DNA from: a virus
Reading direction: 5' to 3' (one strand)
Length of the DNA stretch: 46,890 nt
IMG/VR virus record: IMGVR_UViG_3300032093_000230
Coordinates: 1-46,890 of that record
Position 1 is the stretch's first letter. Each line of letters opens with the position of its first letter. Below the pieces are notes generated by a model. That model did not search any database. It was not told the origin of the DNA and saw only the letters and a program-made list of their open reading frames with translations. Below are positions 1 to 9,445 of this stretch, piece after piece. Both the position numbers and the translations under genes were made by a program.

Positions 1-2
1 AC

Positions 3-245
3 AGTGGAATTATTTTGCTAGCACAGGCAGCAAATATTGGATCTGATACGCATACCGTTTCTTTTTCTCATAAAAGATCTTCGGTAACTACTGAAATTGT
101 AAAAGATTTGCCTATACCAGCAAATGATTCAAGTAATTTATTATTCGGTAAATTGATTCTTGAAAGTGGTGATTCTATTCAGATTAGTTCTAATAGTGCC
201 ACCAATATTAAATTCATCGGAAGCATCCTAGAAACTCTTAACTAA
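3..245 (+). CDS. Small virion protein, 5'-truncated (paralogue family)
   Basis: The reading frame is open from the window edge, so the N-terminus lies outside; 80 residues remain. The visible part has a beta-rich pattern with 'VKDLPIPAND' and 'LILESGDSIQI' and ends in 'SILETLN'. The same layout (a K-x-VPIP step, then an E-S/A-x-D-x-I/L step and a short final strand) is seen in the protein at 8082-8408 and more loosely at 17930 and 20530. These look like paralogues of a small structural beta-sandwich protein common in T4-like cyanophages. It lies 8 nt upstream of the giant fibre gene with no late promoter between, so the two are probably co-transcribed. The exact virion position is unknown. 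Confidence 0.6.
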   Translation, partial: SGIILLAQAANIGSDTHTVSFSHKRSSVTTEIVKDLPIPANDSSNLLFGKLILESGDSIQISSNSATNIKFIGSILETLN

Positions 246-253
246 TATTAGAA

Positions 254-3200
254 ATGTCCCAACCATATAAGAGCGGCAGACAACAGAATCTTAATCTTGG
301 TATTACATCAGTTACCGAGAGTCGCACAGTCTTACAAACGATTGGTAAAGTTGGTATTGGGACAACTAATGCACAACAACATTCACTATTTGTTGTTGGA
401 TCTACAAATATTACTGGTGATGTAAATGTAGGTGGTGCATCTACATTTGTTGGTGTCGGAACATTTGGTGATGACTTATATGTTGCAAATCAGTTATATG
501 TTGGTGGGGTTAGCATCAGTGGTGGTGCAACTGTTGGTGCCGATGTTGTTACTAGAAATCTTTTAGCATCCGGTATTTCAACACTTACTGGTCAAGTCAA
601 TGCTAATGGTGGATTAGATGTAACTGGACAAACTGAACTTGATAATTTAAATGTAAGTGGTATTGCCACAATTAATAACCTGAATGTTCAGACAGGTTTT
701 GATGTTTACGATACTCAGGCAGTCTTCCACAATAATGTTCGTATTGAAGGAAACCTCAGTATTGGTGGAACTGCAACAGTTATTACAGCAGCAGACTTAA
801 AAGTATTTGATAAAGAGATAACTCTTGGTGTTACGACTGATGCTTTTGGGCAAGATATTTCAAATGATGTAACTGCAAATCACGGTGGTATTGCGATTGC
901 ATCGACCGAAGGTTCTCCATTAGTTGATCTAACTCTTGCTGGATTTAGCACACTACCCAAAACTTATAAGCAATTGATGTGGGTTGCTGCAAACTCTTAT
1001 GGGTTTGGAACAACCGATGCATGGATGTTCAACTATGCGGTTGGTATTGGTTCAACGTTAGTTCCTAATGGTGTTCGCTTTGCTGTTAGGGATATTCAGT
1101 TTACTGATGATACGATCAATACTCCTAATATTAATGTATCGCAGAATTTAAATGTAACTGGTGTTTCAACTCTTTCTGGTATCACAACCACTGGTACTGA
1201 TTTTTACGTTGGTGCGGATCTTTATGTTGCTGATGATATCTTCGCTGATGAGATTAACGCTAGAAATGCAGTTCTTTCAGGTGATCTGAGTGTTGTTGGA
1301 GTATCCACATTCACTGGACTTATTGATTCTAATGGTGGCATTGATGTAACTGGACAAACTGAACTTGATAATGTCAACATTAGTGGTGTTACTACCTTTG
1401 CTGGACTTCTTGATGCAAATGGTGGAGCAAATATTAGTGGTCAAGTTACACTTGTAGATCAAGTTACTCTTTCAAATAATTTAGAAGTTTCAGGAGTCTC
1501 TACATTCACTGGACTTCTTGATGCAAATGGTGGAGCGGATATTGCTGGCCAAGTTACTCTTTCAAATAATTTAGAAGTTGTAGGAGTATCCACATTCACT
1601 GGACTTCTTGATGCAAATGGTGGAGCAACAATTGATAATATTCGTATTGGTATTGCTGATGATAACACGATTGATACCAGCACTGGAAATCTAATACTTA
1701 ATTCCAATGCTGGCACGATTGATATTACTGATCAGTTGAATGTTTCTGGCATTTCTACTTTCCAAAGTAATGTCATATTCCAAAGTAATGGATATTTTGG
1801 TGATGGAGATACTTTACACTTTGGTGATAGTAATGATTTACAGATTTATCATGCTAATGTTGGTGGTGGATTAAATTATATAAGAGATTATAGTACTGGA
1901 CTTAGAATTACTTCCAATAATTTTGAAGTATATTCATCAAATCTTTTTGAAAAATTAATAGGTGCAACTTATAATGGATCAGTTGATTTATATCATGACG
2001 GTGTAAAACGTGTTGAAACTACTGGTTATGGTGCAACTATCTTTGGAACTTTACAATCTCAGCAACTGAATGTAACTGGTGTTTCAACTCTTGCATCTCT
2101 TGGTGGTATCACAACAACTGGTGGAGACCTTTATGTTGGTGGGGACTTATATGTAAAAGATGACTTAGTATTTGATGAGTTTACTGCTCGCAATGCAACA
2201 ATTACTGGAAATCTGAATGTCGCTGGACTGACAACTGTTGGTGTTGTATCAGCAATCAGCGTAAATGCAACTGGTATTATCACTGCAAATACTTTTAGAC
2301 CTAGCAGTGGTTTTATTCAGGCAGCAGATGGAACTAACTCATTCTACATTTACAATGGATCTGGAAATGTAGCATTCCAAGGAACCATTGGTGCTTCAAG
2401 TATTAATAATGGGCAAGGATATCAAGCGATTAACTTCACTACAACATCCACCCCAACAGTTCTCATTCCAAATGATCTGAATGTAACTGGTCTCACAACT
2501 CTCTCTTCCGCTGGTGGTATTACGACTACTGGTGGAGATCTTTATGTTGGTGGTGATCTCTATATTAAAGATGATCTATTCTTTGATGAGTTTACTGCCC
2601 GTAATGCAACGGTAACTGACACTACAACTCTTGGATTCACAACTACTGGACAACTCTATACCAAAAATATAGAAATTGCTGGTGTAGCAACATTTAGAGG
2701 AAATGCATACTTTGGTGATACTGATGTTCTTAATTTTGGTGATGGTAATGACTTACAAATTTTCCACGATGGATCCAATAGTTATCTAAGAGAAACTGGT
2801 GTTGGAAGTCTTGTTCTTGCATCTGATGGTGTAGGTGTTGACGTATATAATGTTGCCCAGGGTGAATATCAAGCACGCTTTATAAACAATGGTGCTGTTG
2901 AATTATATCACAATAATGTTAAGCGTCTTGAAACAACTGGATATGGCATAACAGTTTATGATACCATTCAAGCACCACAAATTAATATTAGTGGTATTGG
3001 AACTATTGATGGAGTAACAATTTCATCTGGAATTATTACATCATCAAATCCTGGTGTTACAACCATCAAATATTATGGAGATGGTTCGAACCTTTTTGGT
3101 GTTAATGCATTTAATGTTGTTAATCAGGTCTTATCTGCATCACCAGTTTATCCAACTTTTGCAAATAATATTGGTGTTACTTCAATTGGTATTGCTGATA

Positions 3201-5005
3201 CGGAGGTTGGATACGTTCCTTCCAGTGGCAATCTTGGTATTGGTTCAACAAATCCAACTGCTAAATTGCAGGTCATTGGTGATGTTATTATCAGTGGAAT
3301 TACAACACTCGGATCTGGTGCCACTACAACACAAACACTCTTCACAAATCAACTGAGTGTTTCTGGTGTTTCGACATTCATTGGAATTACTACAAGTAAT
3401 TCAACCATTTTTGGAAACCAGTTAAGTGTTTCTGGTGTTTCGACATTAGCAACTCTTCATGCTCCAAAACTGACTCCTGATGGAACTGACTTTGGTGGAT
3501 CTGAATATCTTGCAAAGGCGGATGGTGCAGGTGGTTGGACTTGGGCAGAAGTTCCAGGTATCTTCTCTGTTAATAATATCCTAAACGGATTTATTGTTAA
3601 AGATGAAGGATCTGTTGTAGGAACTGCTGGAAGTATTACAACTCTTGATTTTGTAGGAAGTAATATTATTGCGACAGCAGACCCACAACCAAATGGTATT
3701 GCAACTGTTCGCTTATCAGATACTCCTACATTTGATTCTCTAGTAGTTAATACTGGAATTACCACATTAGGAGTTACAACTTCTACATCACTATTCTCCA
3801 ATCAACTTAGTGTTTCTGGTCTTTCAACATTTATTGGTGTAGGTACATTTAGTAGTGATCTTTATGTCGGTGGAAACCTATACATTCAAAATGATCTTGT
3901 ATTTGATGAAGCAACAGTTCGCAACATCACTGTTACTGGTACAAGTTCTCTTGGAGTTGCTAGTGCAACTACATTAAATGTAACTGGTGTTTCAACATTT
4001 AATAATATTGTCAATATTGGATCTGCAATTACCGCATATCCAGCAACTGGTATCATAAGTGCAACTGCATTCTATGGTGATGGTTCAAATCTTGCTAACA
4101 CTGGATCTACATTAAATGCCGCATCTGGAACTCAGAGATTAGTATTAACCAGCCAGACAACTGGCACAATGACTCAATCGGCAACGAACTCCGATTTAGT
4201 TTATAACTCATCCACAAATACTTTAAGTGGAACTAATTTTGCTCCTACACAATTAAGTGTTTCTGGTGTTTCTACATTCACTGGTGCGATAAGCACAGGA
4301 ACTACAACAGGATTCTCTGGTCAATATTTACAATCAACTGGTGTTGGTGTTACTTGGGCAACATTCCCAACTTTAAGAACCACCCAAACCAATGTTGCAA
4401 CAGATGGTCAAACATCATTTAGTTTTGCTTATAATGTAAACTTCCTTGATGTATTTGTTAATGGTGTTAAGTTAACTTCAAGTGAGTATACTGCAACAAA
4501 CGGAACTACAATTACTCTGAGTTCTCCTGCTTTTGTTAATGATATTGTTGAGTTTGTTTCTTACAATACGACTAGTGTTGGTGGTGGCGGTGGTGGTGGT
4601 GGCGCATCAGTCCTAGATGAACTTTCTGATGTTGCTTTAAATCTTCCACCAGCGGCAGGTGAAAATCTTACATATAATGGTTCTAATTGGGTTAATGATT
4701 ACACGGTAACTGCAACAACATCAACAACATCTCAGACTGCAATTCATACGCTATCATCTTCAACATATCGTTCAGTTGAATACACTATTCAGGCAACACA
4801 AGGATTAAAATATCATCTAACAAAGTTACTTGTTATTCATGACGGTCTGATTGCATATAACACTGAGTATGGAACAGTCTTTACAATAGATTCACTTGGA
4901 ACATTTGATGTTGACATCTCTGGTGGAAACATTCGTTTACTTGTAACTCCATCAGCAGCAATTGCAACAAACTATAAGATTAAGTTCACGGCAATTAAGG
5001 TCTGA
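254..5005 (+). CDS. Giant tail-fibre-like protein (1583 aa)
   Basis: This is the largest protein in the window and is probably a long trimeric tail-fibre subunit. It begins with a 'VGIGTTNAQQHSLFVVGS' segment around residues 33-50, of the kind found at fibre heads. It continues as dozens of 'GVSTFTG'/'LNVSG' beta repeats. Two copies of a larger module carrying 'FGDxNDLQIxH' and a 'VELYHxxVKRxETTGYG' end lie at about residues 515-600 and 820-910. A run of eight glycines near residue 1443 separates a C-terminal domain ('SVEYTIQATQGLKYH', 'FDVDISGGNIRLL') that could be the tip. Tandem 90-bp DNA repeats lie within it. No late promoter precedes it here, so it is probably read through from upstream. 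The tail-fibre role is inferred from repeat type and location. Confidence 0.85.
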   Translation: MSQPYKSGRQQNLNLGITSVTESRTVLQTIGKVGIGTTNAQQHSLFVVGSTNITGDVNVGGASTFVGVGTFGDDLYVANQLYVGGVSISGGATVGADVVTRNLLASGISTLTGQVNANGGLDVTGQTELDNLNVSGIATINNLNVQTGFDVYDTQAVFHNNVRIEGNLSIGGTATVITAADLKVFDKEITLGVTTDAFGQDISNDVTANHGGIAIASTEGSPLVDLTLAGFSTLPKTYKQLMWVAANSYGFGTTDAWMFNYAVGIGSTLVPNGVRFAVRDIQFTDDTINTPNINVSQNLNVTGVSTLSGITTTGTDFYVGADLYVADDIFADEINARNAVLSGDLSVVGVSTFTGLIDSNGGIDVTGQTELDNVNISGVTTFAGLLDANGGANISGQVTLVDQVTLSNNLEVSGVSTFTGLLDANGGADIAGQVTLSNNLEVVGVSTFTGLLDANGGATIDNIRIGIADDNTIDTSTGNLILNSNAGTIDITDQLNVSGISTFQSNVIFQSNGYFGDGDTLHFGDSNDLQIYHANVGGGLNYIRDYSTGLRITSNNFEVYSSNLFEKLIGATYNGSVDLYHDGVKRVETTGYGATIFGTLQSQQLNVTGVSTLASLGGITTTGGDLYVGGDLYVKDDLVFDEFTARNATITGNLNVAGLTTVGVVSAISVNATGIITANTFRPSSGFIQAADGTNSFYIYNGSGNVAFQGTIGASSINNGQGYQAINFTTTSTPTVLIPNDLNVTGLTTLSSAGGITTTGGDLYVGGDLYIKDDLFFDEFTARNATVTDTTTLGFTTTGQLYTKNIEIAGVATFRGNAYFGDTDVLNFGDGNDLQIFHDGSNSYLRETGVGSLVLASDGVGVDVYNVAQGEYQARFINNGAVELYHNNVKRLETTGYGITVYDTIQAPQINISGIGTIDGVTISSGIITSSNPGVTTIKYYGDGSNLFGVNAFNVVNQVLSASPVYPTFANNIGVTSIGIADTEVGYVPSSGNLGIGSTNPTAKLQVIGDVIISGITTLGSGATTTQTLFTNQLSVSGVSTFIGITTSNSTIFGNQLSVSGVSTLATLHAPKLTPDGTDFGGSEYLAKADGAGGWTWAEVPGIFSVNNILNGFIVKDEGSVVGTAGSITTLDFVGSNIIATADPQPNGIATVRLSDTPTFDSLVVNTGITTLGVTTSTSLFSNQLSVSGLSTFIGVGTFSSDLYVGGNLYIQNDLVFDEATVRNITVTGTSSLGVASATTLNVTGVSTFNNIVNIGSAITAYPATGIISATAFYGDGSNLANTGSTLNAASGTQRLVLTSQTTGTMTQSATNSDLVYNSSTNTLSGTNFAPTQLSVSGVSTFTGAISTGTTTGFSGQYLQSTGVGVTWATFPTLRTTQTNVATDGQTSFSFAYNVNFLDVFVNGVKLTSSEYTATNGTTITLSSPAFVNDIVEFVSYNTTSVGGGGGGGGASVLDELSDVALNLPPAAGENLTYNGSNWVNDYTVTATTSTTSQTAIHTLSSSTYRSVEYTIQATQGLKYHLTKLLVIHDGLIAYNTEYGTVFTIDSLGTFDVDISGGNIRLLVTPSAAIATNYKIKFTAIKV
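1460..1639 (+). repeat. Two 90-bp direct repeats in the fibre gene
   Basis: Copies at 1460-1549 and 1550-1639 share a nearly identical first 75-77 bases and encode a 30-residue unit with 'QVTLSNNLEV' and 'STFTGLLDANGGA'. A third, diverged copy lies 108 bp upstream (core at 1403), offset by a six-residue insertion. The units are in frame, so recombination between them would change fibre length without breaking it. Confidence 0.85.
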
Positions 5006-5011
5006 TAAATA
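5004..5011 (+). promoter_or_regulatory. Late promoter (-10), GATAAATA
   Basis: T4-type late promoters consist of a TATAAATA -10 element read by the gp55 sigma factor with the gp33 co-activator; gp33 is encoded here at 39170. This copy lies 26 nt before the TTG start at 5038 and heads the fibre-adhesin pair 5038-7373. Confidence 0.75.
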
Positions 5012-5037
5012 TCTAAAAACTAAGGGGATAGTGAACC

Positions 5038-6606
5038 TTGGCTAATCAGAATTTTAGAGTCAAAAATGGACTCGAAGTAGGAACTGGCGTCACAATAAGT
5101 GGTGGAATTGTAACTGCAACTTCTTTTGTAGGTAGTGGAAGTCAACTAACAGGGATTGTTGCATCATCTGGAATTGCTACATATGCTAATGTTAGTGGTG
5201 TATCTTCATCAGTTGTTGGTGGAGCAGTATCTGCAACTAGTTTAAGAGTAACTGGTGTTTCTACATTTGATGGTGCAGTTCAAGTTAGAAACGGATATAA
5301 TTTAAATATTGGCGACAATAATGATTTAAGAATTTATAATAATGGATCAAACTCATATATTGAGGATACTGGATCGGGATCTCTTATTGTATCTGGATCT
5401 GATATTGATTTCAAACAACACTCAACAAATGACACTTTTGCAAGATTCCTAGGTGGGGGATCAGTAGAACTTTATTATGATAATTCTAAAAAGATTGAAA
5501 CCACTAGTTCTGGGGTTTCTATCACAGGGGATACTTCTACAAATAATTTAAATGTTTCTGGATTTTTAACTGCTACTAGTGCTTCTTTCAGTGGCAATGT
5601 AAGTATTGCTGGAACATTGACATATGAAGATGTAACAAATATTGATTCTATTGGACTTGTAACTGCTAGAACTGGTGTAAGAATTGATTCGGGTGGATTG
5701 GTTGTAACTTCTGGTGTTTCAACACTAACTCAAATACAATCCACTAGTATTAATGTAAGTGGCATTGCGACAGCAGAACAACTATCAGGATATAAATCTT
5801 TGGTTGGAGCGGCAAGTTCAACCACTTTAACTTATACTGTCACGGTTGCTTCGAAGACAACAAATCATCGTTATTATGGAAGTGGATCTGGTAATGGATA
5901 TTATTTGAATGGTATAGAGTCACCATTTTTAACACTACTTCCAGGTAAAACTTATCGTTTTGATCAATCAGACTCTTCAAACTCTGGACACCCATTTAGA
6001 TTTTACTTGGATGCAAATAGAAATACATTATACTCAACTAATGTAACTACAAACGGAACTGCTGGAAGTATAGGAGCATACACTGAAATATTTGTAACAG
6101 AAGCGACACCAAGTTCTTTGTATTATCAATGCACAGTGCATTCCTTGATGGGTCATGTATTAGAAGTTAGTGGATCTTCATTAATCATTCCAAATGAATT
6201 GAGATTTGTAAATGTTGCCGAAAAACTTACAAGAGCAGATGGAAACACTGTAAGTTTAGTTTATAATTCAAATGGCGCTAATATTGGATTTGCAACCAAT
6301 CCAACTGGCAATATTACATTAGCAGTCACAGGTATTCCTACAACTTCTGATTTTGATAATCACGTTATTACGTTTAGTGTTTTTGTAAATCAAACTGGAG
6401 TTGCAAGAAGTTGTACTGCAATAACACTGAACGGTGTATCAAAAACAATTAAATGGTTTGGTGGATCTCTATTAGAATCTATTTCTGGTGTAACGACAAC
6501 AAGTGGTTACGACATTTATAGTTTTACCGGCATTAACACTATTGGATCTGCCAGCAGCACTGCAAACTATGATATTCTTGGTGTTGTCAATGGAGGTTAT
6601 CGTTAA
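5038..6606 (+). CDS. Tail-fibre protein with cupredoxin-like domain
   Basis: This 522-residue fibre-like protein starts with TTG; the N-terminus 'MANQNFRVKNGLEVGTG' is typical of cyanophage fibres, and no in-frame ATG gives that start. In order: anchor (1-20), beta repeats, an 'NDLRIYNNGSNSYI' module near residue 92, a 'YEDVTNIDSIGLVTARTGV' module near 196, a cupredoxin-like insert at about 277-380, and a C-terminal domain (388-522) shared with the proteins at 14569, 25810 and 31060. In the insert, 'SGHPFRFY' (H318) and 'YYQCTVHSLMGH' (C365, H368, M371) resemble the His/Cys/His/Met ligands of blue-copper sites. The gene ends 2 nt before a glycine-rich adhesin-like gene. Metal binding is inferred and untested. 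Confidence 0.8.
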   Translation: MANQNFRVKNGLEVGTGVTISGGIVTATSFVGSGSQLTGIVASSGIATYANVSGVSSSVVGGAVSATSLRVTGVSTFDGAVQVRNGYNLNIGDNNDLRIYNNGSNSYIEDTGSGSLIVSGSDIDFKQHSTNDTFARFLGGGSVELYYDNSKKIETTSSGVSITGDTSTNNLNVSGFLTATSASFSGNVSIAGTLTYEDVTNIDSIGLVTARTGVRIDSGGLVVTSGVSTLTQIQSTSINVSGIATAEQLSGYKSLVGAASSTTLTYTVTVASKTTNHRYYGSGSGNGYYLNGIESPFLTLLPGKTYRFDQSDSSNSGHPFRFYLDANRNTLYSTNVTTNGTAGSIGAYTEIFVTEATPSSLYYQCTVHSLMGHVLEVSGSSLIIPNELRFVNVAEKLTRADGNTVSLVYNSNGANIGFATNPTGNITLAVTGIPTTSDFDNHVITFSVFVNQTGVARSCTAITLNGVSKTIKWFGGSLLESISGVTTTSGYDIYSFTGINTIGSASSTANYDILGVVNGGYR

Positions 6607-6608
6607 TT

Positions 6609-7373
6609 ATGTCTCCAATATTTTCAAGAGTTGGATTCAATAGAGGAATTGGAAAACCTGTAAAGAGAACACAACGTAGACTGTTAAAGAAATATTTTCA
6701 ATTTACTTCACCAGGAACTCTTGACTTGGCATCTATTCCACAGGTGCAAAGTGTCGATTATTTTAGTATTACTGCTGGTAGTGGAGGTAGTGCAGGACAA
6801 CCTGGAATATCATACTCATCAAATGGTGGACAAGGTGGTGCTGGTGGATCGAGTGGATTTGTTAGCGTTTTATTGAATCAAACAGGATCTAGTCCAGTTC
6901 CTATATCCGTGGGATCAAATTATCCAACACCAATTTCTGGACCTAATCCTGGACCAAGTGGAACTCTATTAACAATTCCACAACCAGTCAGAGATGTTTT
7001 TAGTGATTACACAATTACTGCATATCCAAAAGGTACTGATGGATCTCCACCAGGAGATGGATTTGCTGGAAAGGGTGGTATTGGTGGAGCAGGTGGAGTT
7101 TATTTTTCATCAAATGGATCTTTACCCGCACAAAATTTACCATCAATCCCAACTACATCTGGAACAACTGGTGGAACAGGATATACAGTTACAAGTGCTG
7201 GTGGAAATGCATTTCGTTATGGTGGAACAGGTGGTGCTGGTGGTACTGGATATGGCGCTGGTGGTGGCGGCGGTGGCGGTGGTGCAGAATATGATGGTAA
7301 TACTTCTGGTGGTGCTCCTGGTGGTCCAGGATCACCTGGGTTAATTGTGGTAAAGGTTACTTATTTGGAATAA
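6609..7373 (+). CDS. Glycine-rich adhesin-like protein
   Basis: This 254-residue protein starts 2 nt after the preceding fibre gene and has no promoter of its own. It opens with a basic anchor, 'MSPIFSRVGFNRGIGKP', which recurs in altered form in the other proteins of this class. It then carries glycine runs up to 'GAGGGGGGGGAEY' and ends with a hydrophobic strand, 'PGLIVVKVTY'. Glycine-rich runs between short strands are the hallmark of polyglycine-II domains in the gp38 adhesins of T2/S16-type phages, which cap the long fibre and bind the receptor. By order and composition this is probably the distal adhesin for the 5038 fibre. Direct homology to gp38 is not claimed. Confidence 0.7.
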   Translation: MSPIFSRVGFNRGIGKPVKRTQRRLLKKYFQFTSPGTLDLASIPQVQSVDYFSITAGSGGSAGQPGISYSSNGGQGGAGGSSGFVSVLLNQTGSSPVPISVGSNYPTPISGPNPGPSGTLLTIPQPVRDVFSDYTITAYPKGTDGSPPGDGFAGKGGIGGAGGVYFSSNGSLPAQNLPSIPTTSGTTGGTGYTVTSAGGNAFRYGGTGGAGGTGYGAGGGGGGGGAEYDGNTSGGAPGGPGSPGLIVVKVTYLE

Positions 7374-7397
7374 TACTGTTCGCCTGAAATTTGTGAG

Positions 7398-7405
7398 GAT
7401 AAATA
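7398..7405 (+). promoter_or_regulatory. Late promoter (-10), GATAAATA
   Basis: The element lies 38 nt before the ATG at 7444 and is the only late element before the five-gene run 7444-9418. Confidence 0.7.
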
Positions 7406-7443
7406 TTATAGATAAAGACTAACTACAAGAGAAATCTTATAAG

Positions 7444-8076
7444 ATGGCAAATAATAGGGAGTTATCGCAACTAGGTTCATTTATAAGTGTAGATGATTCC
7501 AGCAGAAATATTGGAATTGCTACAACTGCGACTCCCTATGTTGGTATTGGAACAACCAATCCCCAATATAAACTTGACGTTTATGGTGACATAAACTTCA
7601 CACGTGACCTTTATAAAAATGGTCAGTTATTTGTTGCTGGTGTTGGTGTAGGATCTGATCAAGTAAATCCACAGTCTGGAATTGTTACCAATAGAATTGG
7701 TGTTGGATTTACTGATATTAATTTTGTAGGAACTGGAATCAGTATTACTGGTTATGGATCTACAATTGTTGTTGACTTTACTGCAATTGCCGCTGCTTCT
7801 GCTTCTGGTGGTGGATCTTTAAGTATATCAACAGTATTTACTCCACGAATTCAGGATATTGCTTTTGTTGGTGGAGCAAGCACTTCAATTATTGGAGTTT
7901 CTACTCAAACTGATAGATTTGTATATGATACTCAAACTGGTTCTGTGGGGATCGGAAGTGCTGCACCAGCGTATAAACTGGATGTGAATGGAGATATAAA
8001 TAGTTCAACAGCGATCAGAGTTGGTGGAAACAACATTCTCGATGAAGCAGTTAGACTCTCAATTGCATTCGGATGA
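7444..8076 (+). CDS. Short tail-fibre-like protein
   Basis: The protein has 210 residues. The N-terminus 'MANNRELSQLGSFISVDDS' is an anchor seen in cyanophage fibres. Two copies of a 'GIGTTNPQYKLDVYGDIN'-type motif (about residues 35-53 and 175-190) bracket a beta-rich centre; this motif is common in phage fibre and collagen-like or S74-type stalks. It is much shorter than most fibres, so it may be a connector carrying the small proteins encoded just downstream. It is first in its operon, and the next start (8082) lies 5 nt after its stop. Confidence 0.7.
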   Translation: MANNRELSQLGSFISVDDSSRNIGIATTATPYVGIGTTNPQYKLDVYGDINFTRDLYKNGQLFVAGVGVGSDQVNPQSGIVTNRIGVGFTDINFVGTGISITGYGSTIVVDFTAIAAASASGGGSLSISTVFTPRIQDIAFVGGASTSIIGVSTQTDRFVYDTQTGSVGIGSAAPAYKLDVNGDINSSTAIRVGGNNILDEAVRLSIAFG

Positions 8077-8081
8077 TATAA

Positions 8082-8408
8082 ATGGCTAATACTTTTAAAC
8101 TCAAAACGAAGGCAAACGTAGGAGTCACTACGGTTTCGGTTTATACTGTTCCTGCGGCGACTACCACGACAGTAATCGGAATCACGCTTGCTAATGTATC
8201 TGGGTCTGGCATTAATGTTGGCGTAGGAGTCAGCAGAGTCAGTCAAGAAAGTATTAAACTTCTTAAAAATGTTCCGATTCCACAAGGATCTTCTTTGGAG
8301 TTTATGCAAGGAAATAAAGTAGTATTAGAAGCTACGGATACCTTAACGGTTATTAGCGATACAAATAATAGTCTTGATGTTGCTCTGACTATTTTGGAGA
8401 TGACCTGA
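8082..8408 (+). CDS. Small virion beta-sandwich protein (paralogue)
   Basis: The protein has 108 residues. The pattern 'TVSVYTVPAATTTTVIGIT', then 'NVPIPQGSSLEF', then 'VVLEATDTLTVIS' and a final 'ALTILEMT' matches the truncated protein at the window start. This small structural family is widespread in T4-like cyanophages. It sits second in the 7444-9418 operon with 5 nt before it and 1 nt after it, so translation is probably coupled. The role is unknown beyond a probable virion component. Confidence 0.65.
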   Translation: MANTFKLKTKANVGVTTVSVYTVPAATTTTVIGITLANVSGSGINVGVGVSRVSQESIKLLKNVPIPQGSSLEFMQGNKVVLEATDTLTVISDTNNSLDVALTILEMT

Positions 8409-8409
8409 T

Positions 8410-8769
8410 ATGGCACTCACTAAAATTACACAAGGTGTAATTAAACCAGGTGAAGATTATCAAGTCAATAATATTAATTCCACAGGTATTATAACCGCCA
8501 CATCTTTCAGTGGCGATGGATCTAGTTTAACTGGTGTAAGTGGATTTGCTGATGCTGTTGGACAAGACTGTGGATTAAATCAGGTTTTTGCAACACCAAT
8601 AACTCTCACTCTTGGTGGGGCAAGTTGTGGTATAAAGACTATAACTGCAACTGATGCACAAGGAAATGTTGCTTTTGTGAGAGCAAAAAATATCACAATT
8701 TCCGCAGGTTCTACAATACATATTTCTGCTGGAACCACAGTTAAAACTAATGTTCTTGGTCTATTCTAG
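8410..8769 (+). CDS. Fibre-like small structural protein
   Basis: The protein has 119 residues. It contains a single 'GIITATSFSGDGSSLTGVSG' unit (about residues 27-48), the commonest stalk unit of cyanophage fibres, then a beta-rich tail with 'ITISAGSTIHISAGTTVKTN' near the end. It follows 8082 by 1 nt. The length suggests a single-unit knob or decoration, not a full fibre. No enzymatic motif is visible. Confidence 0.65.
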   Translation: MALTKITQGVIKPGEDYQVNNINSTGIITATSFSGDGSSLTGVSGFADAVGQDCGLNQVFATPITLTLGGASCGIKTITATDAQGNVAFVRAKNITISAGSTIHISAGTTVKTNVLGLF

Positions 8770-8777
8770 GAGGCATT

Positions 8778-9221
8778 ATGGCATTAGAAAGACTTACAAA
8801 GGTTGATGGAAAAGGTCTTGATAGTCCATTAAATTTTGATGGGCAGATAGATGGCACTCAAGCAACTTTTTCTGGTGTTGTAACTGCAACTGGTGGTATT
8901 CAGGCGATTGGTATTTACTCTGGTGGTACTGCAATTCATAGTGGCATTATAACTGCGCTAAACTTTATTGGAACCGGAAATACAATTACTGTTCACAATA
9001 ACAGAGTTGATATTAGTATTTCTGGTGGTGGTGGTGGAGCGTCAGTTGTTTATGATTCCACAGTATTTGCTTATAAGAATGTGATAGACTCTAACATTGA
9101 TCTTGAACTACCAAACAAGACTGCCTTGATTTATGCTGATCCAGATGTAACTGTTGATATTGAATCAGGTTCAACATTAAGTGTTGGAAGTGGAGTATTC
9201 TTCAGTATTGTGGATGTATGA
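8778..9221 (+). CDS. Fibre-like small structural protein
   Basis: The protein has 147 residues, with a strong AGGAGG ribosome site (8768-8773) 4 nt before the start. The front half has 'GVVTATGGI' and 'GTGNTITVHNNRVDISISG' fibre units and a glycine run. The C-terminal 45 residues ('NVIDSNIDLELPNKTALIY', 'VDIESGSTLSVGSGV') are repeated almost in full in the next gene, pointing to a shared C-terminal module. It overlaps the next start by an ATGA. Confidence 0.65.
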   Translation: MALERLTKVDGKGLDSPLNFDGQIDGTQATFSGVVTATGGIQAIGIYSGGTAIHSGIITALNFIGTGNTITVHNNRVDISISGGGGGASVVYDSTVFAYKNVIDSNIDLELPNKTALIYADPDVTVDIESGSTLSVGSGVFFSIVDV

Positions 9222-9418
9222 CAATTCCAGTTCAGTTAGGTTTTGTTGATAATACTTTTCGAAATACACAAAAAAATGTGGTAGAATCTAATATTGATAT
9301 TGAATTTCCATATAAAACTTCCTTTATACTTCACGATGAAGATGCGACAGTTGATATTGAAACGGGATCTATATTAAGTATTGGTGATGGGTGCATCCTT
9401 ATCATAGAAGAAAACTAA
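9218..9418 (+). CDS. Short stand-alone copy of the fibre C-terminal module
   Basis: The protein has 66 residues. 'NVVESNIDIEFPYKTSFIL' and 'TVDIETGSILSIGDGC' match the C-terminal part of the protein at 8778, including spacing. It therefore looks like the C-terminal module of its neighbour encoded alone, by partial duplication or as a free subunit that joins the same trimer. A related module ends the protein at 17160. It starts by ATGA overlap with 8778. Confidence 0.6.
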   Translation: MTIPVQLGFVDNTFRNTQKNVVESNIDIEFPYKTSFILHDEDATVDIETGSILSIGDGCILIIEEN

Positions 9419-9426
9419 TCTAAATA
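9419..9426 (+). promoter_or_regulatory. Late promoter (-10), TCTAAATA
   Basis: The element overlaps the end of the preceding stop region and lies 19 nt before the ATG at 9446. It heads the pair 9446-11393. Confidence 0.7.
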
Positions 9427-9445
9427 ACTAAAAAGAAAGTTCAAG

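Noticed and set aside
1300-1640. CRISPR-like regularly spaced repeats
   Set aside because: The repeats are in-frame protein repeats of a fibre gene, contiguous and without unique spacers.
8074-8084. TATAAATG just before the gene at 8082
   Set aside because: It overlaps the start codon itself, so it cannot drive that gene, and its last base departs from the late consensus.
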